Part shown: piece by piece, positions 1-11,042 of the stretch | Layout: every line of letters starts with the position of its first letter | Numbering within the stretch: position 1 is the first letter of the stretch | Assembly (NCBI RefSeq): GCF_050947875.1 | Contig: NC_134572.1 | Location: forward strand, 115,226,709-115,290,708 | Origin: Dermacentor variabilis | Taxonomy: Eukaryota; Arthropoda; Arachnida; Ixodida; Ixodidae | Length of the DNA stretch: 64,000 nucleotides | Direction of reading: 5' to 3' | The notes under the pieces: generated by a model | The model's database searches: none | Seen by the model: only the letters and a program-made list of their open reading frames with translations | What the model was told of the DNA's origin: nothing | Made by a program: the position numbers and the translations under genes

Positions 1-230
1 TCCTGATCAAGCGCATCAAGGTGCACACGATGGAGGCGCTGCGAGACCACGAGTACCGGTTCCCGGGAAACTACGGCGTCGAGAAGTTCCTGGAGCTCTT
101 CTCCGAGGAGGACTACGACGCCTTCTGCCTGGCCTACATGTTCACCTACAGGGACTTCGAGGGCGGGACGCTGGGTCTCGCCTGGACAGGAGACCTCAAG
201 AACGCCGGAGGCGTCTGCGAGAAGAACGGG
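1..230 (+). CDS. ADAM10: ADAM10/Kuzbanian exon (first visible): metalloprotease domain, N-terminal half
   Basis: Codons run in frame from base 3 and end with the ggg codon at 228-230, followed by a GTATGA donor at 231 (phase 0). The peptide holds the ADAM10-type blocks GVEKFLELFSEEDYDAFCLAY, with its final Y, and then TYRDFEGGTLGLAW and GGVCEKNG, which precede the zinc site in this family. ADAM10 is a membrane-anchored zinc sheddase that cleaves Notch and other surface proteins. The exon may begin upstream of the window, so its 5' boundary, the prodomain and the signal peptide are not visible. GTATGA is a weaker donor than the GTGAGT used by most later exons. The exon 2 acceptor is in the same phase, which supports the call. 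Confidence 0.93.
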
Positions 231-1812
231 GTATGACCGCGTTGTCCGGCTTGCGATAATTCTTTTTGCTGTGCCCCGAACGTATTTGCACGAACTCACT
301 CTCTATTTAGACTCGTTGAGATGCAGGCGCGTGAGGTGAGGGAGGAAACGCCTTAATTTAGCAACGACGTTATATAACGCTGGACTTCATTGTGCGATCA
401 GAATACTCTGTCTTTCGTCATCGCTTATTTTGACAATAGGTTAACAGAAAATTGGTTGCAAGGGATGCAGAACAGAAAATAGGCTGATAGGATCGCTGCG
501 CTTCTGCAACCGACGTGGCGTCTTCTTTGGTGTCCTTTCCACCAATGCTTCGATTGTACGAAGGTGTTTCTTAACACCAGCTTCACCAGAAAGTTGTAAA
601 AGGTAAATTATTGCAGAAATTTCGCGCTTTACAACCTGACAGCGAAATTAGGGCAGTGTTTCCGCATTCGAAATCCATCATATTCGGTGATTCTTTCAGT
701 TTTGCAACGCATGCTCTGGTGTTGCATGCCAAATGGCAACTACACACTCCTAACTGGTATAAAATCGAGGGCTTTATGAAGTAGAATGTTGAGAAAAGCT
801 TGTCTCGTCCACAGGCCCTCACTCACACAATCGCCTTGACACGAGACAGTGCTGCTCGATAAACCGCCAAAGTTGAGCTCACGCATTCAAACATAGGACA
901 CAGCATGTGACTTAAAAGGACAGACTCGACCAGCAGCAATTTCCGAATGGTGTGCTTACGAACTTGACTTGGGCTCGCTGGACAGGGTGCTCGTAAATGT
1001 GAACGGGTCTTGTATGCAACTCCTTTGTCCCATTTCTTGCTCACGGGCGCGTCGTTTCTTCGCGCTGTCCTGTCCAAAATTTGTCAGCCAGCCACTTCGC
1101 GAAGGAGAGATCGCACGTTATATGAGGCTGGTAAGTGGGGCGGGCAAAGAGGACCGAACGTCAGCAAGTTCAGAAAAATGAAGCACGCAGTTCAGCACAC
1201 GTGGCATGCACAATGTTGATTGTTTCCTATACGCATGCATACGCCTGCTAAAAGCACGAAATGCATGTTCAATGCCAGCACGTATATAATATGTAGCTTG
1301 CAGGGCCTCAGTTATAAAAGGCGCAAATATTACATGCGTGCTGACAGCGAGAAGCGTGCAGTGTCAGAATTTTTCTGGCCGTTCACAAAGACGTATGGAG
1401 TAAGCTTATAACAAGCTTGTGGCTATAACTTGGGCAACAAATGGTCGAGGACTCCGCTTACTGGCTAATGTCTACACTGGATGCTTGTCAGCCGCTAGCA
1501 CCTTCACGGTCTTACCGTCCTTCACTAAGTCGTGACAGACGCGGTGACCTTGGTATTTCTCGCATGTTTTGTGTGCAAGTACCAAGCGAAGTACACGTCG
1601 TTGCTTCCGTCGTTATACAAGCATCAGGAAATAATAATTTTAAAAATGGTACACATCTCGCCTCGTACCGCTACATTTCCGAGCGTTCACAAATTTAAGT
1701 ATGCCAAGTAAGCACACGACAAGAATAGAGGAATCTAGAAGCTCTATATTTAGTAAAACTATGAAAGACCAACAAACAATAAAACAAAGACGAAAATTTT
1801 ACGCGCCGAAAT

Positions 1813-2026
1813 CACGATCTGATTGGACGACACGCCGTAGTAGGAGGGTTCCGGTTTAATTTTGACCATTTGGTTTCTTTTTTTTTTAACGTACACTCGA
1901 TGCACGGTACACAAGCGTCTTTTGCATTTCGCTTCTACGGGAATGCAGCCACCATTGCAGGGATCGAACCCGCTACATCAAGCTCAAGCGGCTCAACCCC
2001 ATATATCCACTAGTCTACTGCGGCAG
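1813..2026 (-). repeat. degenerate tRNA-derived SINE (Ruka-like), minus strand
   Basis: In order, the text matches the reverse complement of the intact copies in this window. A 'cacgccgtagt' block comes first, then 'ttttgacca', then a 'gcatttcg...atgcagccaccat' block, then a B-box-like 'gggatcgaaccc', then the head 'ctgcggcagg'. Many mismatches and indels mark it as old. No target-site duplication is visible. Confidence 0.7.
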
Positions 2027-2110
2027 GTGCACACTGAACCCAAGGACAGCATAGCGGAAATTCGCTTTCCGCTACTGAACCTGAATAAATATATAAAGAA
2101 CCGCGCGCGC

Positions 2111-2290
2111 TGCCTCAGTGGGTATACAGCCTTCTATTGCAGAGCACGACGCCGCGGGTTCATCACCCGGCTGTGGGCGCGGCATTCTCATGGGGGCGGA
2201 ATGCCAAACACGTTCGCGATGTGTGCTTCGAGTGCACGCTAAAGAACCTCAGGCGGTCAAAATTTATCCGGAGTCTTTCACTGCGGCAAC
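2111..2290 (+). repeat. degenerate tRNA-derived SINE (Ruka-like), plus strand
   Basis: The copy retains 'ctgcctcagtggg' (A box), 'gcgggttcatcacccggc' (B-box arm), 'atgggggcggaatgc', 'gtgcacgctaaagaacctcagg' read in two pieces, and 'ggtcaaaatttatccggagtc'. It faces the minus-strand copy about 85 bp upstream, so the two form an imperfect inverted pair. Either it inserted independently or both derive from one rearranged insertion. Confidence 0.7.
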
Positions 2291-2320
2291 CTTCTTAACC
2301 CAACGCGCAGCTTCGAGACG

Positions 2321-3795
2321 TTAATGGGACCCTGAAACGCTTTTGGCGATTTTCTACAAACGTACTGAGTCGTTAGAGTAGGTCCTTCTGATCATTAATT
2401 GACACATCTAAGTGCCCCGCGTAAAGCGTGTAATTTATTATAAGGTTTTAAACATGCACATCGCTGCCGATCGCAGCACACTGTTCGGTGGAATTTTAAG
2501 CCGCCCCTACCCATATGACCGAAATCACCCATACGACGTCAGTGGGGCGAGCTATCCGATTGGCTGACAAGGGCGCGTGATCGATAATTTTTCCAACTTT
2601 ATGGTGAACAAATGATCTTCGTAATAGTTGGAATGTTAGTTAATTTGTTTTTCTGAAAAGAAAGTAACATAAAGAGAATGCACAAGAATAATTTTTCGGT
2701 ACACTTAAGCACTTCCGGCACACAGCAAGTGTCGTCTGCTTGCGTTACAACGTACTCCATTTTGACGAGAGCTCCGCGGTCAGGGTCGGTCTCAGTCTTT
2801 TCGCGAGCACTATGATTCGACTTTGTTACCTTGTGAACTGCAAACGTAGCGACTGGCAATACGTCAAGCTGCGACATCGTGTCCCTCTGCAAGGCAGCGT
2901 ACGAGCGAACTGGCTGCTGCGCATCGGACTGCTGCTATCCGATCGGCGCCAGGATTTGCGCGTTTGTGGCCGTCACTTTACACCGGAAGACTACTAACGC
3001 AATAGCGTTTCGCGAGTGCGGTATTTTAGGGCAAACGCAAGCAGACAGAGTCTGGCCGCTTGACTGTGCCGTAACGGGATGAGCCATGAGATGAGCAGCA
3101 AATGTGAATGGTCTGCACGGTGCAGCCACCTGGTGCCACAGAGCTCAACCATACACAGTAGCAGCAACGAACTGTGTGCTGCTGGTGTGTATATTTCGCA
3201 GGAGTGTAATCATCAACACGTTGTTTTTATAAATGTTTAAAATGGTTTACACTTGGTTAGAGCAATATTAGCGCTTTGTTTGGCTGGTTAAGCGCTGTGC
3301 CAACAAGTGTATAGACCGTGCAGACCGATCAGGCCGCTCACGTACGTCTACGCTAAAGTTCCTTCATCAGCTTGAGTTTATGCCTCCAGTCATTTGCCGA
3401 AATGACCAGCTTGACTGTAGTTACAGGACTACAAGACACGTTCGGCGCTACGACAGAATGCACGCAACGCACGCTGCTTCGATAGCTCTCGCTTGGTGTC
3501 GACCGCCAAGCGGCTAGCGGAGAGGTCTCGCGCGGGCGGGGGCGGGCTCCAAAACAACCGGAAGTGGACGATGTGACGTCGCATCGTGAGGCTGAACCAG
3601 TGAAGGCGGAGCTTAGCCCCGCTCGCTCGGCGAAAGAGTTGAGGAGGAAAAGCATGGCTAGGGAGGAGGGTAACTTCTAATCGCTTGTAGCTCCATTAAT
3701 ACGTAACGCTTCACTTAAATTGTGGTGCGAATGTTCTACTTAAGCTGTACCCTACGCGTCTACAAAATTTGTCCGAACCGTTTCAGGGGCCCTTA
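2321..3795 (+). mobile_element. THAP-bearing DNA transposon relic (P-element-like)
   Basis: The ends are imperfect terminal inverted repeats: 'gggaccctgaaacgc' at the left and the reverse complement of 'gtttcaggggccc' at the right. Both are flanked by TTAA (2321-2324 and 3792-3795), which may be a duplicated target or part of the repeat. A truncated THAP domain is encoded inside (2812-2997). THAP domains are the DNA-binding modules of P-element-type and related transposases. The catalytic part is missing, so the copy is non-autonomous. A shorter relative lies at 30473-31292. Confidence 0.6.
2812..2997 (+). pseudogene. truncated THAP zinc-finger domain from a transposase
   Basis: The 61-codon frame starts ATG ATT CGA CTT and ends at TAA 2995-2997. 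It shows the C2CH layout of THAP domains: C-x4-C near the N-terminus (CYLVNC), a central tryptophan (RANWL), and C-x2-H near the end (VCGRHF) followed by TPEDY. The frame stops right after the domain, where an intact transposase would continue. It is inferred to be a fossil of the transposon around it. The spacing between the zinc-ligand pairs looks slightly short, so the fold may be damaged. Confidence 0.6.
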
Positions 3796-4196
3796 AAACT
3801 TCCAGATTTAGTTAAGCTGTAATTGATTCTATGTCGAGGTAAATTTCTTTTACGTCCATTGCATAGCGAGGTTGTCAACTTCGACGCGTTGATGTCGTAT
3901 AGGTAGTGCAATAGGGTCTACCTCAGCAGTTTCCTACTCCGTTCTTCGTAGAAACGGTACAGAACAGGACAACACGTAGTTGTGCCGCATGTCGTCCTGG
4001 TTAGTGACATTTCTTTGTGAAGACTTACCTGTACTAACTAGGCGAACAACAACTTCGATCACCCGCTATGGGATACCTGCGATCTAGTGTGTGAGCCGCA
4101 TGCATCCACATGGCATTGAGCGGCTCTAGTGAACACTCGCAGGTATAGGCAACGAGTACACATGTGCGAAAATACGCAATAAAGTGGAGACAAAGA

Positions 4197-4310
4197 CAGC
4201 CGGCGCCACAGCTCAATCGCTATAGCATCGCACACGCCATATGGAGGTCGCGGGTTCGGCAACCACTGGTGCCGCTATCACTTTCATTTCCCTATATCTT
4301 TATTAAGAAC
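4197..4310 (+). repeat. tRNA-derived SINE fragment (different head from Ruka)
   Basis: 'ggcgccacagctcaatcgctatagcatcgcacacg' reads as a tRNA-like D arm and anticodon arm when taken in pieces. 'aggtcgcgggttcggcaacc' resembles the B box and T arm, and a T-rich tail ending 'tttattaa' follows. The head differs from the four Ruka copies. It is old and has no clear target duplication. Confidence 0.45.
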
Positions 4311-5656
4311 ATGTAGCTTAACGTAAATGTAATTAACCCTCGTCTTCTAATTAGTTTTACAATTCTATGAAAAAGATAATACGCCTATGCCTTTTTATTT
4401 GTCAGCTGGCTCTTTCTCGTTGTCAAGTTCAACTTATCTTTAAGTACGAAACTAACATAAAAAAATGTGAGCGAGGCTAAATAGCCCTTACTTGAAGCCA
4501 CGTCGGGCGCCGGGCCATTCAGTTTGGCGTTGTTTCTGGTTTTCTCTGTTGCTGTTTCTAGGCTTGCGAGCAGGCTCATTTTTCTCGTGGAGAGCGCATG
4601 ATCGATAGCGAGATCTGAACAATGTTTCTAACTGCCTGCTGCGCTTGTAATCTTTCTTATCCTCGTGGAAATAAAATTCCATATGTTCTGTGTCGGAAAA
4701 GCGAGATTTGTGTAAGCGTGCCTGCTGCACAGTTCCTAAAAAAGAACCGACAAGGCAAACCAGGGCTGTATCTTTGCACTTTGCGACAAGCTCGTTCAGC
4801 GTCGTTTAAGATGCCTTAGACTGTCATTTCTCTCGCAAGAGTGGCGCGGCTATGGCCGGCTTTGCGCTTGTAGACGCATGTAGCTCGCGTTTCTCTTGGA
4901 AACGGCCAAAGAACGTGTGAAATTTCTTTGCCTAAGAGGATGGATGGCTGCACGTTTTCTTTGCATGTGCACGGAACGCAGTTACGACATGGATTATGAG
5001 GAATGCTGCACGTAATACGGTAAGGTCTGCAATCAGTTTTCTGTTCTGTTTCGAGTCACTTTGTGTGCTGTACGAGTAGTGCAGGGTTGTGGGGAGGGTG
5101 GGTGGGAGGGGGGTTCAGCCTGCACTATTTGTGAATTGGTGTTCTGTTTTGAGTGCATGGCGCAAGTGTATTGTTTCAGTGCACTGACATAGTTGAAATT
5201 GTTGATGTTACACGTGCCGTTGCGAATGTAAGCACGCGGGTGAGCTTGCTCAACGTAAGGCAGGCAAGACGTACGTTGGTGAACGCATCTTGCTCCGTAT
5301 TCAGTGTTTCATTGAAGAAATAGAAAAATAAACCCGGTTTAGTGGGACTAGATGGTCGCCGGTTGATTGCCACACTTGGCCGTCAGAAACTTCTTTTGCT
5401 GAACTTTCCTGGTGCAGTTGCGCCTGCAGCATATTTGTGTCCACGACAGAGACATTGAAATGTTGCCCTGAAAAAGGCTTGCGTCAAGCTTCAGACGGGC
5501 TTGTTAAATTTTTGAAGTCTCGTGCGTTTCTACAGTCCGACAGCACTCTTTTGCTTTGCGATTGTTACGGATAGAAGTGCTCTTTCCAACGGGCATCTGC
5601 GAGATGGCGCAGCCCTAAATGGTGCAGCATCGAACACATCACTGTGAAATAATTTG

Positions 5657-5783
5657 CACCCTTAAAAGCGAAAAAGGGCGTAAATGTGTCGATAACTCAC
5701 ACCTTTAGGGTGTGATTTGTACAATTGATACCCTAAAGTGTCAGTTGTAGACCCATTTACACGTTTTTTCACTTTAAGGGTGT
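5657..5783. mobile_element. short palindromic MITE
   Basis: The left end 'gcacccttaaaagcgaaaa' with 'gcgtaaatg' is mirrored at the right by 'catttacacg' and 'actttaagggtg'. The two halves form a hairpin of about 127 bp. An inner palindrome, 'cacacctttagggtgtg', sits near the left arm. It has no coding capacity and is typical of a non-autonomous TIR element. Confidence 0.65.
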
Positions 5784-5876
5784 AAGTTATTTTACATCGA
5801 TTTTGACATATAACCTGTTTCACCTGATCATCGAGTATTGTGGCAAGCCGGTTGACACTGGTCGCCAGCACTTACA

Positions 5877-5970
5877 ACACACACAACACAACACACACAA
5901 ACACACACACACAGACACACACACACAAACACACACAAACACACACACACACACAACACACACACACACT
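5877..5970. repeat. (AC)n microsatellite, imperfect
   Basis: About 90 bp of ACAC runs, interrupted by AACAC and AGAC units. The overlapping reading frame is simple-sequence translation, not a gene. Confidence 0.95.
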
Positions 5971-7111
5971 AGATACGTTTGAAAGGCCTGTGCTGTATAG
6001 TAATATCACTGTGTTTAACATTGCTTTGGATATTTTTGCTCTGAATGAATGTGTCTTTATGTTATTAGGTTTACTTTGCTGCAGTTCTGTGTATCTACGG
6101 CTATTTGCGGCGTGACTGAGTTGTTTTCAGTGCTGCCGTCTTTATCAAACATTCTACTGCTCTTAAGCGTATCCCCCGAGACCGTGCGCATGCCTCAAAT
6201 GTTTTCGAGTGAATCGGTAAGCAATAAACGAATAAAAATAAACTGATAAGGACAAGTCTACTTACGATAAACGCAAGTTGCCCTTTTTGGTGAAGAATTG
6301 AACTTCCAAAATACATTGTTGTGGAAAAAGCTATCAAAATAGGACGTCCGGAATCGAAGAAGTATCTTCAGGCCGTTTCACGTGAAGCAACGTTTTATTG
6401 CGCTTTGATGAGTGCACGGGTTATTCGCATTCCTTTTCTAAAGGAGCTTATCGCGACCAGCTGCGCCTGGTGCATCTGTGAGGCGTCTAGTGATAGGCTC
6501 GACCGCCAGTTGGAATTGAGACACTTTGCCGAGGTCGGCACAAGACAACTATAGACGAACAAATAAATAAGATTTGCTGTTTTCTATAGAAACTTTTTTT
6601 TTGCGCAAGTCTTCGAGAGCATTATTTGTTCGAAAGAAGATTTAAGAAAACAGCCCGCTGGTACGTATTTCACAAAGCTCGTTGTTGTTGGCTCGCCATT
6701 CTGTCCGCAAAACCGATTTGATTGGCGAATTTCAGAATGCCAGAATGTAAGAAACCATGGTACTCACGAAGAGGTCCGTGGATCGTCTGAGGCAGTTGTA
6801 ACCTCGCACGTGCCGAATTGCGGGCAACAGTCACGCCAAGTGAAACTAGCTGAAAAAGAAAAAAGAAAAGAAAGGAAACTACACTTTTAACTACACTCAG
6901 GTCAAAATAATGGAACGTTTTTCACCCTGAAGCTATTCCTTCTAGCGCTTCGTCAAACGAGTCGAACGTCGCTCCGGCCGCGTTTTCACCGGAATCGACC
7001 TGCCGTGAACGGTGGATAACTTGATGAAGAAGGAATAGAATTGAGCGAGAGGAATCCTTACGATACGCCGGTCCAGTGAACGTCGTGTCCCTTGGCAAAA
7101 CTCTGGAATCT

Positions 7112-7345
7112 ACCCGCCGTGGTTGCTCAGTGGCTATGGTGTTGGGCTGCTGAGCACGAGGTCGCGGGATCGAATCCCGGCCACGGCGGCCGCATTTCTA
7201 TGGGGGCGAAATGCGAAAACACCCGTGTGCTTAGATTTAGGTGCGCGTTAAAGAACCCCAGGTGGTCAAAATTTCCGGAGTCCTCCACTACGGCGTGCCT
7301 CATAATCAGAAAGTGGTTTTGGCACGTAAAACCCCAAATATTATT
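7112..7345 (+). repeat. Ruka-type tRNA-derived SINE with intact 15-bp TSD
   Basis: The head folds as a tRNA: acceptor arm GCCGTGG pairs with CCACGGC, the A box is TTGCTCAGTGG, and the B box is GGATCGAATCC. It is followed by the tRNA-unrelated body ('gggggcgaaatgcgaaaac', 'gttaaagaacccc', 'ggtggtcaaaatttccgg') and a tail ending 'ccccaaatattatt'. The 15-bp target duplication AAAACTCTGGAATCT flanks it at 7097-7111 and 7346-7360. It lies 100 bp upstream of the exon 2 acceptor. It is a young insertion in the sense orientation. The family name is from knowledge of ixodid tick SINEs. Confidence 0.9.
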
Positions 7346-7445
7346 AAAACTCTGGAATCTGTCGCGGGCATTGTGCAGCAGTAACGGCGTGGCGCCGCGG
7401 GTTTTTCTGACTGGCGCCTTTTAATATCGGCCCCGCCCCACGCAG

Positions 7446-7574
7446 CACTACCGGGGCAGCCTCAAGAGCCTGAACACAGGCATCGTGACGCTGCTCAACT
7501 ACGGCAAGCACGTGCCCCCGATTGTGTCCCACGTGACGCTGGCGCACGAGATCGGACACAACTTCGGCTCACCG
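7446..7574 (+). CDS. ADAM10: ADAM10 exon 2: zinc-binding helix
   Basis: The exon has 43 whole codons between acceptor 'ccacgcag' (ends 7445) and donor GTGAGT (7575), phase 0 at both ends. The peptide begins [12 protein letters not shown] and ends [11 protein letters not shown]. This supplies the first two zinc histidines and the catalytic glutamate of the HExGHxxGxxH motif. The third histidine is the first codon of the next exon. The sequence follows directly from the CEKNG end of exon 1, as in other ADAM10 proteins. Confidence 0.96.
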
Positions 7575-8152
7575 GTGAGTGACGGATGCTGCTCTCAGCT
7601 GGTGCTGCTGCAACCTAAGTTCACGAGACGAAATCCCTTCCCTGTTGAGTCGCAGTGATGCGGTGACCAGACGAATCATGAACAAAATGAGAGAGGGAAA
7701 AGTTCACCCATAATGGGGAACTGCACAAGAATGCCGCGGTTACAGGCCGTTTTGAAGGGGGGAATAGTTGCGGTCATAAAATAAAGTACTAATTTAAAGT
7801 AATAGTTCGAACAAAAAAAAAATGCCGCAGCGGACAAGGACTACATTTCGTGCGTCGCGCAGCAATGTGATAGCTCAAGTAAATGAACACAGTAAATAAG
7901 GCCGGGGATATCTAATGTGTAAATAAACCTAAGCTTACATGTGCTTTATTAACGTGGAACTTTCTTTGCGTATCCCTCGCTAAGATAACGTGCAACAAAC
8001 GCGCTTCTTGTTTCCCACGGACTTTGTGCACCACCCAGACTCAGAGAATGCTAACACCTTTACATGCATTTCGGAGTCCATGGCTCCTGCCATGGACTGC
8101 GAAACAGTATTTCTCCGAAATACTGTATCAGATGAACAGGACGAGGTGGGTG

Positions 8153-8200
8153 GATGAATGAATGAATGAATGAATGAATGAATGAATGAATGAATGAATG
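8153..8200. repeat. (GAAT)n microsatellite
   Basis: About twelve nearly perfect tandem GAAT units. Confidence 0.95.
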
Positions 8201-8682
8201 GATCTTAAATCTGAACGAGAGCCGGTGAAGGATTTGAAAGTAAAGAGAAAAGAAGCTGCGCTTGAAGGCCTATTCTAATCATAGAACAAGGCCACTCGCC
8301 AACGTCACTCAAAGCACGTGCGTCACATGTTTACAGCGCCCCGAGAGCCTCGCTAAGTGGGAAACCGCGGCTCGTTGATTAATGGCACAACCAGCCATCG
8401 AGGCCTCGAGGCCGCATCTTATTTCGGGCAGCCGCCTAAACCGAACAACGGCGAGCTCCAGCGCACTCACGAACACCGTGCCACACTTTGGATCGACATA
8501 GGCACACTTTAAGAACAAGAACGTCACAAGGAAACAAAATTTCGGTCGGTGTTTTAAAAGGTCAAGGCGAAGGGCTTCGGCGTTGGCACTGCCGTAAACA
8601 TCGATAAGCATTCCTCTATGGTGTTCAGCCGCATACGAACCTTTGCAACAGCCGCTTTCTTGATGCACCGTATGTCCTTCGA

Positions 8683-8862
8683 TTGTTCGTTATCAGGTCT
8701 CTGTTGCCGAGTGCGATGTCGCCAGTTCGATTCCCTAACGCGGCAGCCGGCCGTTTACTTAGATTTGGGCGCAGGCTATAGAACTCACGGGTGTCTACAA
8801 ATTACTCCATTACTCCATGCCCCATTCATTACGGCGTTCCTAATAACCCACTGTGACGTTTA
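8683..8862 (+). repeat. degenerate Ruka-like SINE
   Basis: Preserved blocks are 'tgccgagtgcgatgtcgcc', 'agttcgattccctaacgcggc' (B box, broken), 'acttagatttgggcgcagg', 'acgggtgt', and 'attacggcgttcctaataaccc', which matches the 'tacggcgtgcctcataatc' block of intact copies. Old and internally rearranged. Confidence 0.55.
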
Positions 8863-9649
8863 GGAAAGCCATACAAGTTGTTTTCGATCTGATTTTCATT
8901 CTGTGATCGACCTGCGCCGCTTGCCTTCCTTGGCGGTGATTATTGATTCGAAGCTGTTGACCACGCTTTTCTCGTCGCATGTCCTCAACGCAATCGCGAG
9001 TTCGATCTTGGAAGAAAAAAAAAAAGAAAGAAATGAACGTCGACATTAGGTCGCGCAAAAGTGGGCTCTGAAAAGTTAAAGGAGGAGATTAAAGTCGCGT
9101 CAGTAATTACTAACGTCTCGCATACACGCCAATGTTTCGTTCGTTTCCAAAAAAAAAGAATAATAAAAAATGCTTGGACTGTTTTAAATAACGTCGATGG
9201 CAAGTCGCCACGTGCCGCGACAGTCGCGACACTCGCGACAATCGCGCGTTTCTAAATAGTATATGTCAATCACTGGTATCATATATATACGCCGCAAGGG
9301 TACTCTAAATGAAGCAAAATTTGAAGTTAGGTCTCTTTCGCGCACGGCTACCACATAATCGCATATACACTATTTGCGCGCTTAGCAGCAAGAACTTTAG
9401 TTGCTATATGTGGACAAATCCAGGCTAGTGGTTTTTTAAAGGCCTGGGACAAAAAGGGAAGCGCAATACAAGCCACGAAGGCCTTGCTGTTAAACTGACG
9501 TTAGGCAGGTTTTATAGACATTCTTTGATTTTTGTTATAGTGAAATAGGATTCATTTGTTTATTTACGGATGCTTTTCTTGTCCTCTCTACCTCTTGCAC
9601 TTCTTTCCTCTTCATGACCGGCCCTACTGTGTGTGATCTGTACTGTGTT

Positions 9650-9860
9650 CTACTTTATTTTTTAGATTTGTCCTGTTGCTCTTCCTCTCCTCTTTCCTCC
9701 CCTCATTCCTATCTTCCATTTCTGTGTTGCTGTCACCTCCCTTCAGAAGAGTAGGCAGGCGTTGTGTCCCTTCCGGTGGCAGTTGCCAGCCTGCTCCTCG
9801 CTTTCCCTTTCCTGTTAATTGTATATATGTGTTCAAAACAAATAATAATAGTAATTTCAA
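9650..9860 (+). repeat. dispersed repeat with pyrimidine-rich front and AAT tail
   Basis: A CT-rich lead is followed by 'agagtaggcaggcgttgtg', 'ggtggcagttgccagcctgc' and a tail of 'aataataatagt'. The same order recurs at about 15640-15805. The AAT-like tail and two dispersed copies suggest a short non-LTR element or the 3' end of a LINE. The family is not identified. Confidence 0.55.
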
Positions 9861-10964
9861 ACAGTGCATCTGAAGTAGCAAGCCCTACATATAGCATGGC
9901 TGACGTGTTCAGTTCCCGTCAGTCTCTTCACCTGTCTCAAAACGAATAATGTAAAATCAAATAAAATAAAAATAAAGAGAAAGTATAGCAAGATACTACC
10001 AGCACTTCACACGCTAACACATGCCACTAATGGGTGCATAAAAGGTGCTAGTTTTGTTCCATGGCCAACACCCTCATCCTTAAGGGATACGATCGAATAA
10101 TTGATGGGGACGAACGAAAATCTTGTAATCAGTAAGCACAATAATAGCAGCGACAGACGACATGAAAACTGCATAAAATGCACTTCCATAGAGCTATCAC
10201 TGTCAAACTATCGTGTCAGCTACTTATGTGCGTTCCAGGTGGCCAGAAATAGACAGTTTTCACCTACGACTTCTCTTACTGCAGCTGTAGTTTGAGCTCG
10301 CTGTTATGTGCAGCAATTTTAAAGCCTATATAAGTTAAATTTAACTCTCAATAGAGTTAATTTTTTTAGAGTGAAGATGCGACGATGACTACAATAACCC
10401 TTAATCACTTCGCAGACTAAAATTTAACATTAGTCTTACTTAATTTGTTCATTTCTGCATTCCCTTATGGTAGCTTTGTTGTTCATATTAATTAAAGTAC
10501 CTAAATTAGGTAATCCGCGTCTCAGTGCTCAGTCACATTCTTCATATGCTGTTTTTTTTTCTGTTTCAGTTATTTCACTTTTGGCCTGCGCGACTCGATT
10601 CTTATGGTACCTTCTACTGGTCGCTTTCGAGTGCTCTAGAGTGCCCTGGCGATATGGTTTGCATTCGGCTTGTCGAAATCTAGTGGTAGGAACAAATTCG
10701 TCCAGTTCATTCAGAGAGTGTGCGCTCTATATACCTCAGAGCGCTCGGAGGCACTGTCACGATTCGATCTGGGAGCGCCAGCGTGATCCGAAAGAATTAT
10801 CCTGATCACGTGGTTCCTGTGATTGCTCTGGGAGCAGCCAAACGCTGGGCGCAGGCATGTTACAGCTGACTCCGATGCGAGGTCTCCGCATCGCTGCAAA
10901 CCGACGCGGAACGCGGCAAAAAAGCAGTCGAACGTACCATCAATGTGTATGCGCCACAGCTTGA

Positions 10965-10965
10965 T

Positions 10966-11019
<54 letters not shown>

Positions 11020-11042
11020 GCCATCATCATCGCCATCATCAT
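10965..11042. repeat. (ATC)n microsatellite
   Basis: About 24 tandem ATC units with two 'gcc' interruptions near the end. It yields poly-Ser and poly-Met translations on the two strands, which are not genes. Confidence 0.95.

Larger units (their letters stand above)
231..7445 (+). other. ADAM10 intron 1 (7.2 kb), GTATGA...AG
   Basis: No host coding exon is recognised here. The intron holds two decayed SINEs in inverted orientation (about 1813-2290), a THAP-bearing DNA transposon relic (2321-3795), another tRNA-derived SINE (about 4197-4310), a short palindromic MITE (5657-5783), an imperfect AC microsatellite (5877-5970) and a young Ruka-type SINE (7112-7345) that ends 100 bp before exon 2. 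I see nothing definable in 231-1812, 3800-4190, 4311-5650 or 5971-7096 beyond short A/T-rich stretches. Confidence 0.8.

Noticed and set aside
7092..7424. 110-codon frame with VAQWLWCWAAEHEVAGSNPG (and similar frames at 53029, 61968, 63266)
   Set aside because: This is the SINE tRNA head and body read through. It is often mis-annotated as a protein and recurs wherever the SINE lies.
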